NCBI GenBank assembly: GCA_016793445.1
Contig: JAEUME010000016.1
Span: 1-64,000, forward strand
Direction: 5' to 3'
Origin: Hyphomicrobium sp.
GTDB taxonomy: Bacteria; Pseudomonadota; Alphaproteobacteria; Rhizobiales; Hyphomicrobiaceae
Length of the DNA stretch: 64,000 nucleotides
In this document: piece after piece, positions 57,212 to 64,000 of the stretch
Layout of the letters: each line of letters starts with the position of its first letter
Numbering within the stretch: the stretch's first letter is position 1
Made by a program: the position numbers and the translations under genes
Notes under the pieces: model-generated
Told to the model about the DNA's origin: nothing
The model's input: only the letters and a program-made list of their open reading frames with translations
Database searches by the model: none

Positions 57212-59530
57212 ATGTCGAACGCATTTGACGTGCAGCCGAATGGCAATCGAGGCAGCCTCACGCTTGCGCCATCCCAGGACGGTGCATTGGCTCCGCGCGA
57301 CCTCTACGCGCCGGCAGGGCGCTATCCGGCATCGCTCGCCGGGCCGCCGACCGACATCGCCAGCAAGATCCGCGAGTATCTGCGCATCCTCAACCGGCGC
57401 AAATGGATCATCCTCAGCATCGCAGGCGCGGTTCTCGCGCTCGGCACGATTCGCACGCTCATGATGACGCCGCTTTACACTTCGACGGTGCGCATTCAGA
57501 TCGACAGGAATGCGGCCAAGATCGTCGAAGGCGGCAGTGTCACGCCCATGGACAGCGATCACTGGAACAACGACTTCCTGCGCACGCAGTACGAGCTTCT
57601 GCAAAGCCGCAGTCTGGCCGAACGCGTCGTCAAATCGACCGATCTGGTCACCGACGATGATTTCTTCAAGCCGCATAGCTTCTCGGTGTTGGGCGCGCTG
57701 GCCAGCGTCTTCTCAGGAGCCGAGCCCGAGAAGGCTGACGGCCAGTCTGAACGCGCCAAGCGCACTGCCTCGGCCGTCACCACGGTGATGGGGAGCCGCG
57801 CGGTACGGCCCATTCCCGGCTCGCGCCTCGTCGAGATCGCCTACTCCGATCCTTCTCCAGCGCGGGCGCAGAAAATCGCTGCGGCATACGCGGAGGCCTA
57901 CATCGCCTCGAACCTGGACAAGCGTTTCGAAGCCAACGCCTACGCCAAGACCTTCCTGGAAGATCAGATCAAGCAGCTCAAGTTCCGCACCGAGGCCTCG
58001 GAAAAGACGCTGATAGAATTCGGCGAGAAGGAACGCATCCTTGAACTCAACGACAAGACGTCGATCGTCGAGACGAACCTGGCTGCCGCCAACACCGCAC
58101 TCGGCAACCTGATCTCGGAGCGCGTCAAGAACGAACAGCTTTGGAAACAGGTGGAAGACGCAAAAGGCATCGACCTTCCCCAGCTCTTGAGCAACGGCGT
58201 CATCGACGGATTGCGCACCAAGCGCAACGAGCTGGTGACGGACTACCAGGAGAAGCTGGAGACGTTCAAGCCGGGCTATCCGGCCATGATCCAGATCAGC
58301 AACAAGATCGCCGAGATCGACCGCCAGCTTGCGCGCGAGATCAAGACTATTCGTGGTGCGTTGAAAGCCGCTTACGACTCCTCGCTCAACCAGGAAACCG
58401 AGATCCGCCAGCGCATCGAGGCCTTGAAGACCGAGGCGCTCGACCTGCAGAAGCGCTCGATCCAGTACAACACACTCAAGCGCGAGGTCGAAACCAACCG
58501 CGGTCTCTATAACGGCCTTCTGCAGCGCTACAAGGAGGTTGACGTCGCCGGCGGTGTAGGCGCCAATAATGTCTTCATCGTCGACCGCGCCGATCTGCCC
58601 GACGCGCCGACCTCGCCGCGTGTGACGCGCGCATTCTTGTTGTCCTTGTTGCTCGGTCTCGGACTTGGGGCCGGCGCCGCCGCGTTGATGGAAGTTTTCG
58701 ACGACGTCATTCTTTCGATGGAAGATGTGGAGCGCGTCGCGGGGCTTTCAACGCTCGGCGTCATTCCCAAGGCGTCAAGCCACAACGCGGAGACCGAGCT
58801 TTCCGATCCGCGGTCGGCCCTGGCCGAGGCCTATCGTTCTCTCTGTACATCGCTGCAGTTCACCACCGAACGCGGATTGCCGCGCTCGATCGCCATCACC
58901 AGCGGCGGACCGGGCGAGGGCAAATCGCTCACCTCGTTCGCCATCTGCCAGCATTTCGCGCGCATGGGACTGAAGGTGCTGCTGGTCGACGCCGACTTGC
59001 GCAATCCCTCCATTCACAAGAAACTGCAACTCGACAATTCCATCGGCCTGAGCAACTACCTGATCGGGGCGTGTACGCCGCCGGAAGCCTTCCAGAAGAC
59101 CGATCTTCCCAATCTCGCGGTCATGTGCTCCGGGCCCCTTCCGCCCAATGCCGCCGACCTGTTGGCAGGCGCACGTCTGGTCGAGCTTCTGACCGTGGGG
59201 CTGGAGGTGTTCGATCTTGTCGTTCTCGACGGGCCGCCTGTTCTAGGACTTGCAGACGCCGTCCTGCTGTCCAATGCTGCCGAAGCGACGATCTTCGTCG
59301 TCGGGGCGGGCATCGCACGGCGCGCGTCCGTCAGCGGCGCATTGAGGCGGCTGGAGCATTCCAAAAGCCCGATCATCGGCTGCGTGCTCACATGGTTCGA
59401 CGCCAGGAGCGCGGGCTACGGGTATGGCTATGGCGCCTATGGCTCGGGGCACTACTCTTACGCCTATGGCGCGCCGAACCTGCCTCCCGCTGGGGCGCAG
59501 CAGATCACGGCGCACGATATGAGGGCTTGA
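57212..59530 (+). CDS. Wzc-like chain-length determinant / tyrosine autokinase
   Basis: A 772-residue inner-membrane co-polymerase. Two membrane helices (about 66-84 and 474-492) enclose a periplasmic coiled-coil Wzz/GNVR region. The cytoplasmic BY-kinase has Walker A GPGEGKS (Lys571), Walker A' LLVDADLR (Asp593, Asp595) and Walker B LVVLDGPP (Asp673). A C-terminal Tyr cluster (736, 738, 740, 743, 748, 750, 752) is the expected autophosphorylation tail. It works with the Wza-like lipoprotein and is reset by the PHP phosphatase. Its stop overlaps the start of the next gene (TGATG). Confidence 0.96.
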   Translation: MSNAFDVQPNGNRGSLTLAPSQDGALAPRDLYAPAGRYPASLAGPPTDIASKIREYLRILNRRKWIILSIAGAVLALGTIRTLMMTPLYTSTVRIQIDRNAAKIVEGGSVTPMDSDHWNNDFLRTQYELLQSRSLAERVVKSTDLVTDDDFFKPHSFSVLGALASVFSGAEPEKADGQSERAKRTASAVTTVMGSRAVRPIPGSRLVEIAYSDPSPARAQKIAAAYAEAYIASNLDKRFEANAYAKTFLEDQIKQLKFRTEASEKTLIEFGEKERILELNDKTSIVETNLAAANTALGNLISERVKNEQLWKQVEDAKGIDLPQLLSNGVIDGLRTKRNELVTDYQEKLETFKPGYPAMIQISNKIAEIDRQLAREIKTIRGALKAAYDSSLNQETEIRQRIEALKTEALDLQKRSIQYNTLKREVETNRGLYNGLLQRYKEVDVAGGVGANNVFIVDRADLPDAPTSPRVTRAFLLSLLLGLGLGAGAAALMEVFDDVILSMEDVERVAGLSTLGVIPKASSHNAETELSDPRSALAEAYRSLCTSLQFTTERGLPRSIAITSGGPGEGKSLTSFAICQHFARMGLKVLLVDADLRNPSIHKKLQLDNSIGLSNYLIGACTPPEAFQKTDLPNLAVMCSGPLPPNAADLLAGARLVELLTVGLEVFDLVVLDGPPVLGLADAVLLSNAAEATIFVVGAGIARRASVSGALRRLEHSKSPIIGCVLTWFDARSAGYGYGYGAYGSGHYSYAYGAPNLPPAGAQQITAHDMRA

Positions 59531-60105
59531 TGGGCAGCGAGGAAGCGGTCCGAGAGGCGATAAGCGTGCTGAAAGTCCCCTCGCAGGTTCGCCGCCTCCG
59601 CACGGCGCCCCTGCCGCAAGGCACGCCGACGCTGCTCGCCATAGCTGCTGGCGACCGCCACGCCGAGGAAAACGCCGCCGCCCTGACGGGCCGCCCCATC
59701 GAGCTGATCCGCGAGGCCGCAGGCTTCTTCATCGAGCAGATCCTGCTTTTCCCGGATGCCGACAGCTACCGGATGCTGGGCGCGGATAGATCGGCGGGGA
59801 CGCACGAGTTGCGCAATCACATGGTGCTGCTGATGCGTTGGCTCCATCCGGATATGGATCGCAGCGGTGAGCGCGGACATCTGGCGGCCCGCGTGCTGGG
59901 CGCCTGGGAACACCTCAAATCGCCCGAGCGCCGGCAAGCCTATGACGCCGCCCTTGCGCTCGGCAGTGCCCAAGCCGGTCCTACGACGCCGGACTTTGAG
60001 CGCAAGCAGCCACACGTCTACCGGCGCAGACCCATCGTTCGTGGTACACGCGCTCCGGCAACCGGTTGGCTGCGCTCCATCATGGGCATGTTGTCCGGCC
60101 GGTAG
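59530..60105 (+). CDS. J-domain protein coupled to the Wzc-like kinase
   Basis: A 191-residue cytoplasmic protein. The first 75 residues are of unknown fold. A J-domain spans about 79-143 (YRMLGADRS at its start, LMRWLHPDMDRS with the HPD motif at 106-108, and RVLGAWEHLKSPERRQAYDAAL at its end). It lacks the Gly/Phe, zinc-finger and client-binding parts of DnaJ, so it is a class C type J-protein. The TGATG overlap with the kinase gene indicates translational coupling. Its job is unknown; recruiting DnaK to the export or polymerase complex is a reasonable inference. Confidence 0.88.
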   Translation: MGSEEAVREAISVLKVPSQVRRLRTAPLPQGTPTLLAIAAGDRHAEENAAALTGRPIELIREAAGFFIEQILLFPDADSYRMLGADRSAGTHELRNHMVLLMRWLHPDMDRSGERGHLAARVLGAWEHLKSPERRQAYDAALALGSAQAGPTTPDFERKQPHVYRRRPIVRGTRAPATGWLRSIMGMLSGR

Positions 60106-60166
60106 ATGTTTTCGCCGCCGGGCATAACGCAAAGAGGGGGTTTTTATCACAGTCGCGCTTACCAGG

Positions 60167-61507
60167 ATGCAAGCCGGTCTGGGGCTGTTGTGCGCGCTGC
60201 TTGTCTGGCAGATCGCGACACGGTCGCTTCCGGCATTCCTGGCGCAGAGCCATCCACACGCTGCCCTCGCTCTTCGCGCAACCGCCAGCGAACCGCAGCT
60301 GGAGCTTGCCGCAAAGGCTGCCGGGGCGTTGCTGGACGATAGCGTCCAGCTGATGGACGTAGGCGCGGCGAAGGCCGCCGAAGCAGCCGGGCTCACGCCG
60401 TCAGTGCAGGCGACTGCAGCCCCGCTGGCGTCCAATGAGCAAATCCGCGCCTGGGCGGCCGGTGCTGTCGCAAGCGCGCCGTTGAGCGCGCGTGGTCTTG
60501 CCATTCTCGGGGCGCTTGATGCCCAGGCAGGCGACGTGAATTCGGCGGAACGGTTCATGTCGGCAGCCGCGGCGCGGTCCTTGCGCGAAAGAGCTGCCGT
60601 CGCCTGGATGATGAACCAACGCTTTCACGCGCAAGACTATGACGCGGCGCTGCGATTTGCCGATGCTTTGGCGCGCTCATCGCCGCAATCGGTCCAAATC
60701 ATCCTGCCCTACCTGGGACACATGGCCGAGAACCCCAAATCGAGCGCCCGGTTCACCGAGCTCATGAAACGCAATCCGCCTTGGCGCGCCACGTTCTTCG
60801 ACCATCTGAGCGGCAATATCACCGACGCGCGCACGCCTCTGTCGCTGCTTTTCGCCCTCAAGAATACCAAGACACCTCCGACCCAGAACGAGCTCAAGGC
60901 CTACAGCTCCCTTTTGATGCAAAACAAGCAATACGATCTGGCCTACAACGCCTGGCTCCAGTTCCTCAGCCCTGAGCAATTGGCCAAGGCGGGCTTTCTG
61001 TTCAATGGTGGATTTGATTTCGAACTGTCGCCCTTTGTCTTCGACTGGACACCTGCGCGCGGCAAGGGTCTGCTCATCGACCGGGTCGGACGCATGGAAA
61101 ACGCGGGCGGCATGGCGCTCATGATCGAATTCGGCGGCGCGCGTATCGATCCAGTGCTCCTGACCCAGACCTTGATGCTCCCGGCGGGCGACTATCAATT
61201 CGAGGGCAAGTATCGCGGAGATGCCAGGGTTCGGCGCGGGCTGTCGTGGAGCGTTCGTTGTCTGGGCCAATCGGCAACGATCAACGCGCCCAGTGATCCA
61301 CGGTTTGGCGGCCAGCAGCCGGGTTGGACGCCGTTCTCGTTCACACTGTCGGTGCCGGCCACCGATTGCCGCGCGCAGCTTGTCCAGTTGCAGCTCAATG
61401 CCCATTCACCCTCGGACACCATGGCCACCGGCAGGCTCTACCTTAGCGAACTTAAAATAATCAGGCAGCGTGTCGCCGGCGCATCAGAAGGTTCACAAGC
61501 TCAATAG
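60167..61507 (+). CDS. Hypothetical TPR-like envelope protein of the EPS cluster
   Basis: A 446-residue protein with a signal anchor (GLGLLCALLVWQIATRSLPAF, part) and Ala-rich helical repeats up to about residue 270 resembling TPR-type repeats (RGLAILGALDAQAGDVNSAE, then VAWMMNQRFHAQDYDAALRF). The last 170 residues are a beta-rich domain (FNGGFDFELSPFVFDWTPAR onward) with two Cys that resembles carbohydrate-binding modules. I cannot name a family. Located between the J-domain gene and the second FecR-like gene, on the same strand, so it is part of the EPS module. Confidence 0.75.
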   Translation: MQAGLGLLCALLVWQIATRSLPAFLAQSHPHAALALRATASEPQLELAAKAAGALLDDSVQLMDVGAAKAAEAAGLTPSVQATAAPLASNEQIRAWAAGAVASAPLSARGLAILGALDAQAGDVNSAERFMSAAAARSLRERAAVAWMMNQRFHAQDYDAALRFADALARSSPQSVQIILPYLGHMAENPKSSARFTELMKRNPPWRATFFDHLSGNITDARTPLSLLFALKNTKTPPTQNELKAYSSLLMQNKQYDLAYNAWLQFLSPEQLAKAGFLFNGGFDFELSPFVFDWTPARGKGLLIDRVGRMENAGGMALMIEFGGARIDPVLLTQTLMLPAGDYQFEGKYRGDARVRRGLSWSVRCLGQSATINAPSDPRFGGQQPGWTPFSFTLSVPATDCRAQLVQLQLNAHSPSDTMATGRLYLSELKIIRQRVAGASEGSQAQ

Positions 61508-61732
61508 CTCCAGCAAATCCGTATATTCTCGTCTCCTGCCGCGTTGCTGTAGACTCCCGGCAGATTGTAAAACCTATGGTCCTGCACGCCCACGTAGGTC
61601 GATCCATCGCCTATCGCGCTCATGCTGAAGGGCCGTACACATATTAGCTAGAGACGACCGATTAAGGATCAATTATTCTTTGTCCCTAATTCTGACTAGC
61701 CGCACGAACCGCGGGCGACGAGGGTTGGTCAG
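61508..61732. other. Intergenic region within EPS cluster
   Basis: 225 bp, AT-rich towards its 3' end, without a gene. It may hold a promoter for the second FecR-like gene and the sugar transferase; no clear consensus was seen. Confidence 0.4.
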
Positions 61733-62260
61733 ATGGGTAGGGTTGAGGCTTTGAGTAAGATGCGTGTGTCACTTGCGTTGCGGCGAGCCGTTGCGTTGGC
61801 CGTTCTTGGAATAGGCCTGGCAGCCGGCGGGGCCCAAGCCACCACATTGACCGTCTTGAGCGGGGAAGTGCTGGTGAGCCGCGGCGAGGGCTATCAAATG
61901 GTTTCCGGCCAGACCCAGGTGGCGGCGGCCGATTGCCTTCTCGTCAATCCCGGCAGCAGTGCCAAGCTCACTTACGACGACGGCGCCGAGGTCCAAGTGA
62001 GCCCGGGCTCAACGATGTGCGTGGGCTCGGCCGCGCCCGATCCATCCGGACAAGAAGGCTCTAGCGTCATAACAGGCGCGGAAGGCGGCGATGCCATCAA
62101 AGGCTCGCGCAGTTCGACGGCTTTATCGCCGGGCACCGTGAGTGCTGGCGGGCTCGATACCGGGGCTCTGGTTATGGGCGCCTTGACCATAGCCGGCAGC
62201 GTCGGCGTCATCTTAGCCGTCCAAAACAACGACAAGCCTTCGCCGCCGGCCAGCCCCTGA
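61733..62260 (+). CDS. FecR-fold-like small envelope protein (paralog 2)
   Basis: A 175-residue protein with a signal sequence (AVALAVLGIGLAAGGAQA), a beta-domain (VLSGEVLVSRGEGYQMVSGQ, then GSSAKLTYDDGAEVQVSPGS), a Ser/Gly-rich linker and a C-terminal hydrophobic helix (ALVMGALTIAGSVGVILAV) ending NNDKPSPPASP. The layout and PASP end match the paralog at 54835-55227. The domain carries a FecR-like pattern without sensor or signalling parts. ATG 61733 has GAGGG upstream. It is followed by the sugar transferase on the same strand. Confidence 0.72.
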   Translation: MGRVEALSKMRVSLALRRAVALAVLGIGLAAGGAQATTLTVLSGEVLVSRGEGYQMVSGQTQVAAADCLLVNPGSSAKLTYDDGAEVQVSPGSTMCVGSAAPDPSGQEGSSVITGAEGGDAIKGSRSSTALSPGTVSAGGLDTGALVMGALTIAGSVGVILAVQNNDKPSPPASP

Positions 62261-62382
62261 TGCAACAGACGGGCAAGCCGGGCCTAAGCATGGCCTGCAC
62301 TCAAGGAAAGATTTCTTAATTGGGGGGCCTCAGTCGTCGAGGCCAAATATATACGCGGTTTGCGTAGGATTTGTGGGGAGCC

Positions 62383-63891
62383 ATGCGCCGTTTCGTTGTG
62401 TTGTTGATTGACCTGCTGTTGATCGCCGCGGCCACGATGGCCGCTGTCTTCCTGAGAGAAGACCTCGACTATTCCTACACCACGCTGATTGGCATCATCC
62501 CCCATATCTGCTTCACGCTCGCCATCGCGACTTTCATCATTCCGGCGCTCGGCCTTTCCAACAACATATGGCGCTACTCGACGTTGAGCGACTATCTGCG
62601 CATCGTCGCGGCAGCGGTCATCATCGTTGCGGGCGCATCAGGTGCGAGCTTCATCTTCAACCGGCTGGATGGCGTGCCGCGCTCGCTTCCTATCCTCCAA
62701 GCAATGCTGATCGTCTTCGCCATGGTCGGCGTGCGCGTTTCCCGGCGCGTGCAGCATTCCGCCTTCCGGAAATCGGGCGCGGGCCCTGCCGCGCGCCCCA
62801 ACGTGTCGCGCCGGGAGTCGGTCTTGATCGTCGGCCTGACCCCGCTTTCAGAGCTTTACCTGCGCTCCATCTCGCAGTTCGCCCCCGGTCGCATCCGGGC
62901 TGAAGGCTTCCTTGGGACGCAAGGCCAGATTGTGGGCTCGTCCATTCAGCGCCTCCCTATCCTGGGAAGACCGGAGGAGATCGACGCCGTCCTACGAAAG
63001 CTTGAGATTCACGGCGTCGCCGTCCACAAAATCGTGGTGGCCAAGCCGTTTCAACAGCTCTCGGCAAAGGCGCAGCAAGCCCTTCTGCAAGTCGAGGCCT
63101 CGACCAATATCCGCTTGGAGTTTCTTGTTGAGAGATTGGGGCTCGACGAGGAGCCGGAGACCGAGCAGATTAGCTGCGACCGCTCGGGTTATGAGCCAAC
63201 GGCGATGTTCAAGCTCTCCGAGCGCGAAACCCGCGCGCTCAACACTGGCGTTTACTGGCGCCTCAAGCGTTACATCGATGTCGGCGTCGCAGCCGCCATG
63301 ATCGTGGCGACGCTCCCCTTGATGCTCGTTGTCGGTCTGTTGGTCGCCGTCGATGTAGGCTTTCCTTTGATGTTCTGGCAACAGCGGCCTGGACGCGGCG
63401 GCATGCCGATCAGGCTCTATAAATTCCGCACCATGGCCTCAGCGCACGACTCTCACGGCCGGCGCATTTGCGATGCCCACAGGATGTCCGTGATCGGCCA
63501 TTTCCTGCGGCGCACGCGCCTTGATGAGTTGCCTCAGCTCTTCAGCATCTTGTCCGGCGATATGTCCTTCGTGGGACCAAGACCTCTTCTGCCCGTCGAT
63601 CAGGCGCCTGAGTTTGCCGCGCGCCTGCTGGTGCGCCCTGGCCTCACCGGATGGGCCCAGGTCAATGGCGGCCGGGAAGTTCCGGCGACCGACAAGGCTG
63701 CCATGGACATCTGGTACGTCTGCAACGCGTCATTCGCGCTCGATCTGAAAATCCTACTGCGCACTCTCCCAATGGTCCTGTTCGGGGATCGGACCAGGGA
63801 CCATGACATTCAATCCGCTTGGCGTGACCTGCACGCGTCTGGTATTTGCAGTCCGTCGCGCGATCTGGTGGAAGTCCGGCAGGCGGCCTGA
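62383..63891 (+). CDS. Undecaprenyl-phosphate sugar phosphotransferase
   Basis: A 502-residue initiating glycosyltransferase that loads the first sugar onto undecaprenyl phosphate. The N-terminal half has about four helices with NNIWRYSTLSDYLRIVA and GVPRSLPILQAM, patterns of CapD/FlaA1-type proteins, followed by a nucleotide-binding-like region (SVLIVGLTPLSELYLRSI). The C-terminal PF02397-type catalytic domain has YKFRTMAS, RRTRLDELPQLFSILSGDMS, FVGPRPL and RPGLTGWAQVNGG. The start is ATG 62383, or TTG 62371. It ends the visible EPS cluster. Confidence 0.93.
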   Translation: MRRFVVLLIDLLLIAAATMAAVFLREDLDYSYTTLIGIIPHICFTLAIATFIIPALGLSNNIWRYSTLSDYLRIVAAAVIIVAGASGASFIFNRLDGVPRSLPILQAMLIVFAMVGVRVSRRVQHSAFRKSGAGPAARPNVSRRESVLIVGLTPLSELYLRSISQFAPGRIRAEGFLGTQGQIVGSSIQRLPILGRPEEIDAVLRKLEIHGVAVHKIVVAKPFQQLSAKAQQALLQVEASTNIRLEFLVERLGLDEEPETEQISCDRSGYEPTAMFKLSERETRALNTGVYWRLKRYIDVGVAAAMIVATLPLMLVVGLLVAVDVGFPLMFWQQRPGRGGMPIRLYKFRTMASAHDSHGRRICDAHRMSVIGHFLRRTRLDELPQLFSILSGDMSFVGPRPLLPVDQAPEFAARLLVRPGLTGWAQVNGGREVPATDKAAMDIWYVCNASFALDLKILLRTLPMVLFGDRTRDHDIQSAWRDLHASGICSPSRDLVEVRQAA

Positions 63892-64000
63892 ACGATCGAT
63901 GGCCGTTCGGCGCGGCGGAGATCGGATTGCCGCGACGACGGCCAGAGGTGATTGAGGCGTGCCATTTGCGCGATTAATGGCATCTTTGCGTACCACTACG
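63892..64000. other. Window end, non-coding
   Basis: The last 109 bases after the sugar transferase stop show no convincing gene or signal. Confidence 0.4.

Noticed and set aside
54835..62260. PEP-CTERM/exosortase-type sorting tails on the FecR-like paralogs
   Set aside because: There is no PEP motif before the helix, and the ends (SDHPASP and DKPSPPASP) are not the short basic tail required; no exosortase gene is present.

Overview
The window reads as chromosome of an alphaproteobacterium, most likely order Hyphomicrobiales (Rhizobiales), possibly Hyphomicrobiaceae. This is inferred from a CcrM-type cell-cycle methyltransferase, a split ATP synthase F0 operon with both b' and b subunits, the mutY / DUF721 / dsbA / smc neighbourhood, a cta operon carrying the tiny CoxF-like protein, a Hyphomicrobiales-type phasin, an IalB-family protein and a BcsS-like protein. 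Base composition is GC-rich and coding density is high. I see no tRNA, rRNA, CRISPR array, prophage or intact insertion sequence.

Layout. 1-6323: the end of glyS, a TadG-like von Willebrand factor A (VWA) protein and a large RTX/cadherin-like surface protein. 6654-16294: ccrM, a HugZ-like protein, mutY, a DUF721/DciA-like protein, two tandem DsbA proteins and smc, mostly genome maintenance plus periplasmic thiol chemistry. 16458-19195: the atpIBE-F'-F operon between a good promoter and a strong terminator. 19253-26863: a cytochrome c, a lipoprotein, ispH-thrB-rnhA, an AI-2E family transporter, a peroxiredoxin, a DsbD-N protein and YqgE. 26930-41479: a long minus-strand run of cytochrome c oxidase genes (ctaC, ctaD, ctaB, coxF, ctaG, ctaE, a DUF983 gene, SURF1), then thrC, an M16 peptidase, a GNAT enzyme and a GGDEF/EAL protein. 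Two inverted copies of a roughly 48-bp palindromic repeat flank the DUF983-SURF1 pair.

41876-52578 is more accessory: IalB-family protein, phasin, BcsS-like outer-membrane protein, a small secreted Cys-containing protein, an ECF sigma factor directly followed by a membrane-anchored VWA protein, a DMT transporter, an ABC exporter, and a second TadG-like VWA protein.

53022-63891 is an exopolysaccharide (EPS) cluster: O-antigen-ligase-like protein, a CpsB/CapC PHP phosphatase, a Wza-like export lipoprotein, a Wzc-like tyrosine autokinase, a J-domain protein coupled to the kinase by a TGATG overlap, a TPR-like secreted or membrane protein, and a phosphosugar transferase with a CapD/FlaA1-like N-terminal half. 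Two paralogous small FecR-fold-like proteins, both ending in PASP, lie in this cluster on opposite strands. The J-domain protein plus this paralog pair is my best candidate for an under-described system: a chaperone-assisted, phosphorylation-regulated EPS export machine with dedicated envelope accessory proteins. That reading is inference.
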